Source: Nonomuraea endophytica
Lineage (GTDB): Bacteria; Actinomycetota; Actinomycetes; Streptosporangiales; Streptosporangiaceae
Direction of reading: 5' to 3'
NCBI RefSeq assembly: GCF_014203235.1
Contig: NZ_JACHIN010000008.1
Span: forward strand, 238,563-302,562
DNA length: 64,000 nt
Of the stretch, positions 40,571-48,649 are shown in pieces. The notes under the pieces are model-generated. The model worked only from the letters and a program-made list of their open reading frames with translations, ran no database searches and had not been told where the DNA came from. Position 1 is the stretch's first letter, and each line of letters opens with the position of its first letter. The position numbers were made by a program, and so were the translations under genes.

Positions 40571-41382
40571 TGCCAGAGCGCCGGCACGTTGGGCGGTTCC
40601 CAGCCGGCCTGTGACGTGTGGGCCTGCAGGCACCGGTAGCTGGAGCCCCCGTACGTCACCCCTGCCCCGGCTGTGTAACCGACGCCCGGCGCCCAGGTTC
40701 CGGTGGGCGGCGGGGTGGTGGGTGGCGGGCTCGTGGGGGGCGGGCTCGTGGGCGGGGTCCCCTGCACACGGAGCACGAAGTCGAACGTCGCCTCCCGGCG
40801 CCCACCGACCGTCCGGACGGTCATCAGCAGGGCCGGGTTGAAGATGGTGTCGGTGTTGTTACGCGGTTCGCCGGGGAAGTACAGCTGGGTGGTGAGCACG
40901 GGCCGGTTCGGCGCCTGCGCCTTGACGTGGATGTGCCGGGTACGCCCCGGGTAGAGGCCGGGCACGATCGTGGTGAGCTTGAAGGCCCCGTTCGCATCGG
41001 TGAACTGGTGGCCCCGGTAGTTGAACCCGACGTTGTCGTAGTTGCCGTTGGTGTCGCACTGCCAGAAGTCCAGCAGGACGTTGGCGAGTGGCTGGCAGGC
41101 CAGCCCGAAGACGTATCCGCTGACGGTCAGCCCAGTGCCGGATCCGGGGATGGTGCTGCGCCGGGGCGAGTTGGGCTTGAAGTAAGGGCCTTCCGTCTGC
41201 GCCGGCGTCGGGTCGTCGCCGTCGTCGCAGAAGGGCGTGGGGGTGAGCGGCCCGCCTTCGGCCCAAACGGTGCGGGCCAACGCGGGCGCCCCCGCCGCGA
41301 GCAGCGGCACCGGTGTGGCGATGAGAGCTGCTTTCAGAAGGGTTTTGCGGGAGATTGCGGGGGTGGTTCCCTCTTCTTCCAT
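40561..41382 (-). CDS. Secreted intradiol dioxygenase with C-terminal CBM5/12-like domain
   Basis: 273 residues; CAAGGAGAAGG before the ATG. Signal segment ISRKTLLKAALIATPVPLL then ALA, Tat-like but with RK instead of RR. Catalytic part about 45-205 with TEGPYFKPNSP, TVSGYVFG, VLLDFWQCDTNGNYDN, FNYRGHQFT and RHIHVKAQ; the two Tyr and two His that bind Fe(III) are present. A Thr/Pro linker (TPPTSPPPTSPPPTTPP, 210-226) leads to a small domain WAPGVGYTAGAGVTY...WEPPNVPALWQRV typical of CBM5/12. The layout matches secreted streptomycete catechol dioxygenases with chitin-binding tails (SACTE_2871, from memory). Probable role: cleaving lignin-derived catechols outside the cell. A 15-bp array follows its stop. 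Confidence 0.88.
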   Translation of the reverse strand: MEEEGTTPAISRKTLLKAALIATPVPLLAAGAPALARTVWAEGGPLTPTPFCDDGDDPTPAQTEGPYFKPNSPRRSTIPGSGTGLTVSGYVFGLACQPLANVLLDFWQCDTNGNYDNVGFNYRGHQFTDANGAFKLTTIVPGLYPGRTRHIHVKAQAPNRPVLTTQLYFPGEPRNNTDTIFNPALLMTVRTVGGRREATFDFVLRVQGTPPTSPPPTSPPPTTPPPTGTWAPGVGYTAGAGVTYGGSSYRCLQAHTSQAGWEPPNVPALWQRV

Positions 41383-41534
41383 GGGGGGTCCTTCTCCTTG
41401 TCAGAGTTGGCCCCAAGTTCGCATCGTGGACATGACTGGAGAACCCTTCAGATCTCCATAACGTGGCCCTATGTCAATGTTCAAATCTGAACAACACTGG
41501 CGTATGGCAAGACCTGCCAGATAGGAGCGCCCGC

Positions 41535-42917
41535 ATGCCGTACCCCCTTGAACCTACTCCCGAGGACGCGCGCGCGATGGGGATGGCCGCCCTGGAGTTC
41601 GTGCAGAGTTATGTGAACGGCCTCGCCGACCGGCCGGCCAGCGACTTCGACGGCGCCGCCGAACTCGCCGCCGAACTGCGCGAACCCGCGCCCGAGGAAG
41701 GCCAGCCGTTCGCCAAGCTGCTCGACGTGGTGGCCAGAGGCGCCACGACCGGCGTCACCACGGCCGGACCCGGCTACCTGGCCTACATCCCCGGCGGCGG
41801 CCTCTACGCCTCCGTCCTCGCCGACTTCGTGGCCGCCGCCGCCAACAAATACGTCACCGTCTGGAACCTTGCGCCCGGCTTCTCCCAGATCGAGGCGACG
41901 GTACTGCGCTGGCTGTGCGACCTGTTCGGCTACCCGGCCTCCGCACGCGGAGTGCTCACCTCGGGCGGCTCGCTCGCCAACTTCTCCGCCATCGTCACCG
42001 CACGCACCGCGCTCCTGCCGGAGAACTTCCTGGACGGCGTCATCTACGTCACCGGACAGACCCACGCCTCCTGCGCCAAGTCGGCGATGCTCGCAGGCTT
42101 CCCGCGTGCGAACGTCCGGCCCGTCCCCACCCTGAACACCCTCACCATGGACCCGCAAGCACTCGAGAACCTGGTCGAAGAGGACCGCCGCGCGGGCCGC
42201 CGGCCGTTCCTGGTGATCGGCAACGCCGGCACGACCAACACCGGCGCGGTAGACCCCCTCGACGCGCTGGGCGCGACAGCACGCCGTCACGACCTGTGGT
42301 TCCACGTGGACGGCGCCTACGGCGGCCCCTTCCAGCTCACCGAACGCGGCCGGGCGGCGTTCCGCGGCATCGAGACCGCCGACTCGATCACCCTCGACCC
42401 GCACAAAGCCATGTTCCTCCCCTACGGCACCGGCGCCCTCCTGGTCCGCGACGGCGCCCGCCTCCGCAGCGCCCACCACGTAGGCGCCGACTACCTACAA
42501 GACCTCAGCGCGGAACAGGACATCCCAAACTTCACCGAATACTCCCCCGAACTGACCCGCCGCTTCCGCGGCCTCGCGCTCTGGCTCCCGATCAAACTGC
42601 ACGGTCTGGCCGCCTTCCGCGCAGCCCTGGACGAGAAGCTGGACCTGGCGAGGTACGCGTATGAGGAACTGGTCGCGGCAGGCTTCGAGGTGCCATGGGA
42701 GCCGCAACTGAGCACGGTCGCCTTCCGCATACCGGGCGAAGACGACCAGCCCAGCCAGGAGCTGCTGCAGCGAGTGAACGCGAGTGGACGAGTATTCCTG
42801 TCAAGCACGCTGATAGCCGGACGCTTCTTCCTCCGCCTGTCGATCGTCAGCTTCCGCACCCACCGAGACCGCGTTGAAGAAGCCCTCCAAGCCATAGGCC
42901 ACCCCCAACACCTATAA
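41535..42917 (+). CDS. Pyridoxal-phosphate group II decarboxylase (aromatic-L-amino-acid decarboxylase family)
   Basis: 460 residues from the ATG at 41535 with AGGAGCG upstream; the open frame extends 24 codons further but without a ribosome site. Features: substrate-side YLAYIPGGGLY near 88, VLTSGGSLANFSAIVTAR near 139, FHVDGAYGG near 256 (Asp for the pyridine N) and K291 in LDPHKAMFLPYG binding PLP. The usual HKW is HKA here. The family makes tryptamine, dopamine, diaminopropane or beta-alanine from amino acids; the substrate is not evident. Stands alone, with no clear link to the sugar-acid genes. Confidence 0.85.
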   Translation: MPYPLEPTPEDARAMGMAALEFVQSYVNGLADRPASDFDGAAELAAELREPAPEEGQPFAKLLDVVARGATTGVTTAGPGYLAYIPGGGLYASVLADFVAAAANKYVTVWNLAPGFSQIEATVLRWLCDLFGYPASARGVLTSGGSLANFSAIVTARTALLPENFLDGVIYVTGQTHASCAKSAMLAGFPRANVRPVPTLNTLTMDPQALENLVEEDRRAGRRPFLVIGNAGTTNTGAVDPLDALGATARRHDLWFHVDGAYGGPFQLTERGRAAFRGIETADSITLDPHKAMFLPYGTGALLVRDGARLRSAHHVGADYLQDLSAEQDIPNFTEYSPELTRRFRGLALWLPIKLHGLAAFRAALDEKLDLARYAYEELVAAGFEVPWEPQLSTVAFRIPGEDDQPSQELLQRVNASGRVFLSSTLIAGRFFLRLSIVSFRTHRDRVEEALQAIGHPQHL

Positions 42918-43184
42918 CCGCCCACCTTCGACTCGCCGCGCACAAGGCGGCACCTCCGGCCATCCGGCCGCCACGCATCAAGCCGCAACCACCCACGAGA
43001 CCAAGCCACCCAACACTCCAGGCAGCCCGAAGACCCGGCTCCGCCTCGCCAAGAGCAGACGCAGAGCCGGTCCCATGCGCGCCGAGCCGCGCCCAACCAC
43101 AGGGGCGCGGCCAGACCTACACCCCGCCCCGCAAGCCCGGTCAGGGGTGGAGCCGATCCTTCACCCCCGGCCGCGCAAGTCCCG

Positions 43185-45188
43185 TTAGGTGCGGAACCGC
43201 CCGTCAACCCGCTGAGGGACACCCAGCGGGTTGCCATCCTGCAGTTCCGGCGGCAACAGCTCGGCAGGCCAGTCCTGATAGGCAGTAGGCGCCAGCCACC
43301 GATCGATGGCCGTGGCGCCGACCGAGGTGTGGGCCGCACTGGTAGAGGCAGGCCAAGGCCCACCGTGATGCATGGCCCAGCAGACCGCGACCCCGGTCGG
43401 CCAGCCGTTCCAGATCAGCCGCCCGGCCTTGCGCCCGAGCACCTCAGCGACAGGAGCCGCCTCCTCGGGCACGGTGCCGTGCACGGTAGCCGTCAACGAC
43501 CCTTCCAGTTGCTCGAGTACGGCCAGCAGCTCCGCCACTTCCCGATACGTCACCACGATCGACGCAGGCCCGAAGCACTCCTCGGCAACCCGAGGCAACT
43601 TGTCGGCGAACTCCCCGATGTCGGTGACGAAGACCGTGGGCGTAACCCCCCAGGCCCCGTCACCGGCCTTCCCCTCGGCCAGCACCCGCAGCTCGGACAG
43701 CCGCTCCAGCCCGCCCAGATACCCGTCCCTGATCCGCTCGGCCAGCATCGGCCCGCCCGTGGTCTCCCTGACCGCCGCCGCCAGCCGTTCAAGCAGCCCG
43801 GCATCCTCCGGCACAAACAAAAGCCCCGGATTAGTACAGAACTGCCCCACCCCCAACGTCAGCGACCCCGCGAACCCGCCGGCCACCTCCTCCGCCCGAG
43901 CCGAAGGCAGCACCACCACCGGATTGACGCTCCCCAGCTCCCCGAAGAACGGAATGGGCGTCTCCCGCCCGTCGATCAGAGCCTGAATCGCCTTGCCCCC
44001 CGCAACCGACCCGGTGAACCCCACCGCCACCACAGCCGGATGCCGTACGAGCTCCACCCCAGCCTGCATCCCATGCACCAGCCCCAGCAGATCCGGCGAA
44101 GGCAACGCGGACCGCACCACCTCGGCCACCAGCTCCGAGGTCTGCGGATGCCCAGGATGCGCCTTGACCACCACCGAACACCCAGCCGCCAGCGCCGAGG
44201 CCGTATCACCCCCCGCCACCGAGAACGCGAACGGGAAGTTGCTGGCCGCGAACACCGCCACCACACCGGGCAGCGGCCGCTTCATCCTCCGCACATCCGG
44301 CCGGGGCGGCGTCAACGACGGATCGGCATGGTCGATAATCGCCCCGACATGACCACCGTCTCTGATCACCTGCGCGAACAGCCGGAACTGCCCAGCACTC
44401 CGGGCAATCTCCCCCCGCAACCGCACCTCACCCAGCGCAGTCTCCCGCTCGGCCACCACCCAGAGATCGTCGACCCGCGCGATCAACGCATCAGCCACAG
44501 CCTCCAGCACCCGAGCCCGCTCCCCCACAGGCAACTCCCGCCACCCAACCACCCCAGCGCCAGCAGCCCCCACCACCCCTCCGACTCCGCCACCGCCACC
44601 AGCACCAGCACCCGCACCGACTCCGCCCCTGGCAACGGCACCCGCACCAGCACCCGCACCGGCACCGGCACCGGCACCGGCGACTGTCCCGACAACCCCA
44701 GGAGCGCCAGCACCTCCTGCGGCTCCAACAACGGCCCCGGCACCTCCAGCAGCCCCGCCGACTACGCCCTCGGCGGCTCCTCCTCCGAAGGCCCCAGGAG
44801 CTCCGGTTCCTTCAGCGCCCCCGCCTACGACCGCAGCGTCACTACCAGCAGCCCCGCTGGCCCCACCAGCTCCGGCGGCCCCGCTTGCCGGGTACTCGGC
44901 TCCTCCCTCAGGAGCCCCAAGAGCCCCGGTCTCCCCAGCGGTTCCACCCCCGAGAGCCCCAGGAGCCCCGGTGTCCCCAGCGGCTACTTCGGCGACATCG
45001 ACGGCACTGACAGCGGCCCCACTGGCCCCACCAGCCCCGTGTGCCCTGCCAGCCCCGCCGACTCCGACCGGCCCGGCTGCGGCGGCTGCGGCGGCTGCCG
45101 AGACGATGGTGTTGACGCGGGCGCTGTCGGTCTCGGGCAGCGCTTCGCCCACGGTCTCGCCGGTCCTCGGGTCATGTCCGTAGATCAT
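43185..45188 (-). CDS. Alpha-ketoglutarate-semialdehyde (2,5-dioxovalerate) dehydrogenase-like ALDH with low-complexity insertion
   Basis: 667 residues from the ATG at 45188 (GGGAGG seven bases upstream). Residues 1-30 (MIYGHDPRTGETVGEALPET...) and 213 onward (WRELPVGERARVLEAVADAL) are normal ALDH, but residues about 31-212 are almost pure Gly/Ala/Val with Pro. Family members have about 15 residues here. NAD site and catalysis: FAASNFPFAFS, GFTGSVAGGK, ELGSVNPVV and catalytic C451 in GVGQFCTNPGL, the form seen in ketoglutarate-semialdehyde dehydrogenases. It oxidises the KdgD product to alpha-ketoglutarate. Divergent from gudD. The frame is intact through the insertion, so the gene is probably expressed. 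Confidence 0.88.
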   Translation of the reverse strand: MIYGHDPRTGETVGEALPETDSARVNTIVSAAAAAAAAGPVGVGGAGRAHGAGGASGAAVSAVDVAEVAAGDTGAPGALGGGTAGETGALGAPEGGAEYPASGAAGAGGASGAAGSDAAVVGGGAEGTGAPGAFGGGAAEGVVGGAAGGAGAVVGAAGGAGAPGVVGTVAGAGAGAGAGAGAGAVARGGVGAGAGAGGGGGVGGVVGAAGAGVVGWRELPVGERARVLEAVADALIARVDDLWVVAERETALGEVRLRGEIARSAGQFRLFAQVIRDGGHVGAIIDHADPSLTPPRPDVRRMKRPLPGVVAVFAASNFPFAFSVAGGDTASALAAGCSVVVKAHPGHPQTSELVAEVVRSALPSPDLLGLVHGMQAGVELVRHPAVVAVGFTGSVAGGKAIQALIDGRETPIPFFGELGSVNPVVVLPSARAEEVAGGFAGSLTLGVGQFCTNPGLLFVPEDAGLLERLAAAVRETTGGPMLAERIRDGYLGGLERLSELRVLAEGKAGDGAWGVTPTVFVTDIGEFADKLPRVAEECFGPASIVVTYREVAELLAVLEQLEGSLTATVHGTVPEEAAPVAEVLGRKAGRLIWNGWPTGVAVCWAMHHGGPWPASTSAAHTSVGATAIDRWLAPTAYQDWPAELLPPELQDGNPLGVPQRVDGRFRT
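44553..45086. repeat. Low-complexity Gly/Ala/Val-coding insertion inside the aldehyde dehydrogenase gene
   Basis: About 530 bp of imperfect GGC/GCC/GGG-type codons encoding GAPGA-, GGAGA- and (GA)n-like strings, for example GAGAGAGAGAGAGA followed by VARGG. The length is in frame. On the plus strand the stretch is rich in CACC, CAGC and CCGGCA repeats (ACCGGCACCGGCACCGGCAC type), pointing to slippage expansion. No counterpart exists in typical ALDH proteins at this site, a surface loop between the first strand pair and the first helix of the NAD domain. Confidence 0.85.
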
Positions 45189-45231
45189 TGCTTGGCCTCC
45201 CAGTGCAATATCACACTTCACAACCTATCGC

Positions 45232-45306
45232 TTGACACTCACACAGGGCGATTCTTACAGTTGCGACACCTGTCCACAAATCTGTCTTTCGTTCACATAT
45301 ATGGAC
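45232..45306 (+). promoter_or_regulatory. gudD promoter and IclR-type operator
   Basis: -35 TTGACA at 45232-45237 and -10 TACAGT at 45256-45261, 18 nt apart. GTTCACATATATGGAC at 45291-45306 lies in the leader, 9 nt before the gudD ATG at 45316, where a bound regulator would block elongation or access. The same 127-nt gap must hold the promoter of the divergent aldehyde dehydrogenase. Confidence 0.75.
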
Positions 45307-45315
45307 GGCGGTAAT

Positions 45316-46572
45316 ATGATCATCCAGGAGATCCGTGTCACGCCTCTCGCGTTCCGAGACCCGCCGCTGCTGAACGCCGCCGGCGTCCACGAGCCCTGGG
45401 CACTGCGCACGATCATCGAGGTGATCACCGACGATGGCCTGTCCGGCCTCGGCGAGACCTACGGCGACCTCGACCACCTGACGAAGATGCGCGAGTGCGC
45501 GCCCGCCCTCATCGGCGTGGACGTGCACCACACCAACGAGATCTACACCCGCATCAGCGCGATCGTCGGCGACGTCGTCAGCGACCTGCACGGCCTGACC
45601 GGAACGTCCACCAAAGAGAAGAGCATCGATCGCGTCTTCTCCCCCTTCGAGGTGGCATTGCTGGACATCCGAGGCAAGGCAGCCGGCGTCCCGGTCTGCG
45701 ACCTGCTCGGTGGCCGGGTGCGGGAGGCGGTGCCGTACAGCGCCTATCTCTTCTACAAGTGGGACAGCCACCCGGGCGGCACGCCCGACCGTTTCGGCGC
45801 CGCGCTCGACCCCGCGGGGCTGGTGGAGCAGGCCGCACTTTTCATCAAGGAGTACGGCTTCCGCTCCATCAAGCTCAAAGGCGGCGTTCTCCCGCCCGAT
45901 GACGAGATCGCCGCGATCCGGGCATTGCATGAGGCGTTCCCCGGCGTACCACTGCGGCTGGACCCCAACACCGCCTGGACCCCCGAGACGTCCATCCGCG
46001 TGGCCCACGAACTGCAAGGCGCACTCCAGTACCTTGAGGACCCCTGTCCCGAGATTTCCGGCATGGCGGATGTCTCGCGAAATATCGCGACAAAGCTTGC
46101 TACCAACATGTGCGTCGTCACCCCCGAACACCTCCCTCCGGCCATCGCCTCCGACGCCATCCAGGTACTGCTGCTCGACCACCACTACTGGGGCGGTCTG
46201 ACCCGATCCGCCCAGGTAGCGGCCCTGTGCGGGACGTTCGGTCTGGACCTGTCCATGCACTCCAACTCCCATCTCGGCATCAGCCTGGCCGCCATGACCC
46301 ATCTCGCCGCCGCCACCCCCAACCTCACGTACGCCTGCGACACCCACACTCCCTGGCAGGACGGCCAGGACGTTGTCGCCCCCGGAGCCCTGCGCTTCGT
46401 GGACGGGGCGGTGCCGGTGCCCGACGGGCCCGGACTGGGGGTCGAGCTGGACCGCGAGGCCCTGGCCACGATGCACGAGCAGTACCTGACCTGTGGACTC
46501 ACCTCCCGGGACGACACCGGCTACATGCGACGCTTCGACCCCGAGTTCGTGGTGAAGCGAGGCCACTGGTGA
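45316..46572 (+). CDS. gudD: Glucarate dehydratase
   Basis: 418 residues from the ATG at 45316 (MIIQEIRVTPLAFRDPPLLN). Enolase-superfamily GlucD signatures: LLNAAGVHEPWALR near 18-31, FYKWDSHPGG near 151-160, catalytic KLKGG near 191, metal ligands in RLDPNTAW and LEDPCPE, TPEHLP near 275, LDHHYWGGL near 290 and catalytic His in MHSNSHLGISLAAM near 314. The N-terminal contact HEPW and the HSNSHLGIS loop are specific to glucarate dehydratases. It converts glucarate to 5-keto-4-deoxyglucarate, substrate of KdgD. Preceded by the shared 16-bp operator. Confidence 0.93.
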   Translation: MIIQEIRVTPLAFRDPPLLNAAGVHEPWALRTIIEVITDDGLSGLGETYGDLDHLTKMRECAPALIGVDVHHTNEIYTRISAIVGDVVSDLHGLTGTSTKEKSIDRVFSPFEVALLDIRGKAAGVPVCDLLGGRVREAVPYSAYLFYKWDSHPGGTPDRFGAALDPAGLVEQAALFIKEYGFRSIKLKGGVLPPDDEIAAIRALHEAFPGVPLRLDPNTAWTPETSIRVAHELQGALQYLEDPCPEISGMADVSRNIATKLATNMCVVTPEHLPPAIASDAIQVLLLDHHYWGGLTRSAQVAALCGTFGLDLSMHSNSHLGISLAAMTHLAAATPNLTYACDTHTPWQDGQDVVAPGALRFVDGAVPVPDGPGLGVELDREALATMHEQYLTCGLTSRDDTGYMRRFDPEFVVKRGHW

Positions 46573-46627
46573 CCACCCCCAGCCCACTCGTGCCCACACA
46601 AGGGCAGCCGACGGAGAGGAACCCCCG

Positions 46628-47794
46628 GTGAACATCGCCTACCTCTACCCCTGGGACGTCGTAGGCGACCCCACCGCCCCCGGCCGCATCGCCGACCTGG
46701 GCGTGGACGCAGTCGCCCTGGCCGCCTCGTACCATTCCACCCGCGCCGCCACCCCTTACCACCCGAACCACCGCGTCCTGGATGTAGCCCACTCGGCCTT
46801 CTACCTGCCCATCCGCCCAGAGGCATGGGGCTCACTGGTCCCCGCCTCCCCCACCTGGACAACCCCCGACGCCTACCTCACGGCCCGGGACGCCCTGAAG
46901 GCGGCAGGCCTCAAGGTCCTGGCCTGGACCGTGCTCACCCACAACTCCTACCTGGGCACCAAGCACCCCGGCATCGCCACCCGCAACGCCTTCGGCGACC
47001 TGTACCCGCACGCGCTCTGCCCCGCTCACCCCGAGGTCGTCGACTACTGCGAACGTCTGGTCCGCGAAGTCCTCACCGTCGGCGAGCCCGACGGCCTCAT
47101 CCTCGAATCCTGCGGCCCCATGGGCTTCGGCCACCAGAACATGCACGAGAAGACCGCCGGCGCCGACTGGAACGGCCCCCTGGGCGACCTCCTGTCGCTC
47201 TGTTTCTGCACAGCCTGCGCCCCCCAATACCCCGAAACCACCCAAGAGCACGTCAAACAAGTCGTAGACACCCAGCCCAACCCCGTCACCACGGAAGAGG
47301 GCCTGTCCGACCACGCTCAAGCCGTCCAAGAGGTACGGCTCAGCCTCTCCACCCAGCTACGCCAACGCCTGATCACCGTCGCCCGTGAACTCTCCCCCGA
47401 AACCCCGATCACCCTCCACGCCAACCCCGACCCATGGGCGGCAGGCGCCTTCGCAGCCCTCCCCCACGGCGAACCCGGCGCTGACGTCCTGGTCGGCAAC
47501 TGCTGGGGCGACCCCGCCTCCGACGCGGACCGCCTCACCACCCTGGCCAACCTGTCCACCACCCCCGCCGCCAACCTGTCCACCACCCGCGCCCCGGCCG
47601 ACAGCAGCAGCACGACCCGCCAGCGCATCGGCGCCTACGTCCTGGCTCTCCCGCCCCGCCCCGCCGACGCCACAGTCCTGGCCGACCAGATGGCCACCTA
47701 CGCCAAAGCAGGCGCCACCGAGTTCCACCTCTACCACGCGGGCCTTGCCTCCCCTGCCCGCCTGGCAGCCATCCGCGAGGCCCTCAACCGCTGA
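46628..47794 (+). CDS. Conserved hypothetical protein, TIM-barrel hydrolase-like
   Basis: 388 residues from a GTG after GGAGAGGAA, 55 nt after gudD and surely in the same transcript. Not recognised with confidence. Visible: MNIAYLYPWDVVGDP start, VDAVALAASYHSTR, LKVLAWTVLTHNSYLG, the segment NAFGDLYPHALCPAHPEVVDYC, PDGLILESCGP and TPITLHANPDPW, which look like successive barrel strands of a glycoside-hydrolase-like fold (as in GH10-like or COG1649 proteins). A repetitive ANLSTTPAANLSTTRAPADS loop lies near 318-337. No signal peptide. The lactonase or isomerase step between Udh and GudD has no assigned gene, and this is the only unexplained member of the operon; a glycosidase acting on imported uronides is equally possible. 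Confidence 0.7.
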   Translation: MNIAYLYPWDVVGDPTAPGRIADLGVDAVALAASYHSTRAATPYHPNHRVLDVAHSAFYLPIRPEAWGSLVPASPTWTTPDAYLTARDALKAAGLKVLAWTVLTHNSYLGTKHPGIATRNAFGDLYPHALCPAHPEVVDYCERLVREVLTVGEPDGLILESCGPMGFGHQNMHEKTAGADWNGPLGDLLSLCFCTACAPQYPETTQEHVKQVVDTQPNPVTTEEGLSDHAQAVQEVRLSLSTQLRQRLITVARELSPETPITLHANPDPWAAGAFAALPHGEPGADVLVGNCWGDPASDADRLTTLANLSTTPAANLSTTRAPADSSSTTRQRIGAYVLALPPRPADATVLADQMATYAKAGATEFHLYHAGLASPARLAAIREALNR

Positions 47795-48146
47795 ACCACA
47801 CACCACCAAGCCTCAAGTCACGTCGCCCGCACCACTCCATACCTGCGGACCAAGCGACCCTGCCAACCGGCACATGCCAACGACACGACCCGAACGCCTG
47901 AGTCGGCCACCAACCTCACCCAACCAACGAAGCGAGCCCACGGCCGACCCACCCCCGCACAAAGCCAACGCCCCAACCCCGACAGACCATCGGGGCCGGC
48001 CCACGGTCTGCCCAGACAACCTGCGCAGCCCGATGGCCCGATCCGACCGAGCGGACCCGAGCAGGTATCCGGCGATGCACGAAGCCCCGGCCCCCCGCAG
48101 GCTCAGGACCGGCGTCCCAGCCCTGAAACCCTGCAGGCGGCGAACC
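47795..48146. other. Intergenic, no gene seen
   Basis: 352 nt between convergent genes. Proline/arginine-rich open frames on both strands have no ribosome sites, domains or conserved look. No strong hairpin followed by a T run was found. Confidence 0.6.
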
Positions 48147-48638
48147 TCAACCCGTGACCTGGCCCAACCACCGCTCATGCGCGCCACCGAACGGCCCCTC
48201 GCCCTCGGTGACCGCCTTGAGCACCCACCGGGCCGACTCCTCAGCCGCCGCGATCACGTCAGCCGGATACCCAAACCGCACCTGATGCTCGGCGAACTCA
48301 TCCTCATCATCCAGATAGATAACCCCGGTCCGCTTCTTCACCACGTCGAGATCCAGATCCACCATGGTCACGATGCCATCCCGCCATTCAGGCACCGTCG
48401 TGACGTCCACGTATATAGCGGTCCGGTGCGGTTCGGCGTTGAACAGCGCCACCCACCACTGATCCCGCGGAAACAACATCACGAACGGCTCTTCCCACAC
48501 CACCGGCGGCTCGTATCCCTTTGCCCCCACGGTCCCGGGCCCGGCGCCCACCCACACGCCGTGGGCGTCCTCTCCAAGCCGTCGGGCCGCGTGGTGCCAG
48601 TGGAGCGAACCGTCAAATTTCCGGAATTCCACCCTCAT
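48147..48638 (-). CDS. DUF402 (FomD-like) protein, putative nucleotide phosphohydrolase
   Basis: 163 residues. DUF402 beta barrel with RTAIYVDVTTVPEWRDG near 92, the acidic metal-binding segments MVDLDLDVV near 112 and IYLDDEDEFAEHQ near 127, and a C-terminal helix. Known relatives such as FomD and TTDPase-like Ntdp hydrolyse CMP-conjugated phosphonates or nucleoside di/triphosphates. Starts 11 nt before the end of the response regulator gene region and runs leftward with it, so may be its last co-transcribed gene. Physiological substrate unknown. Confidence 0.85.
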   Translation of the reverse strand: MRVEFRKFDGSLHWHHAARRLGEDAHGVWVGAGPGTVGAKGYEPPVVWEEPFVMLFPRDQWWVALFNAEPHRTAIYVDVTTVPEWRDGIVTMVDLDLDVVKKRTGVIYLDDEDEFAEHQVRFGYPADVIAAAEESARWVLKAVTEGEGPFGGAHERWLGQVTG

Positions 48639-48649
48639 GTCACGTGACG

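Noticed and set aside
40262..40639. Repeat-encoded frames giving (RVHTR)n on plus and (VNPAR)n on minus strand
   Set aside because: They only translate the 15-bp array; no start signal, and the array is explained as copies of the dioxygenase gene end.
43329..45314. Plus-strand open frame of about 660 codons opposite the aldehyde dehydrogenase
   Set aside because: Pro/Arg/His- and Ser/Thr-rich shadow produced by the GC-rich insertion; no ribosome site or domain.
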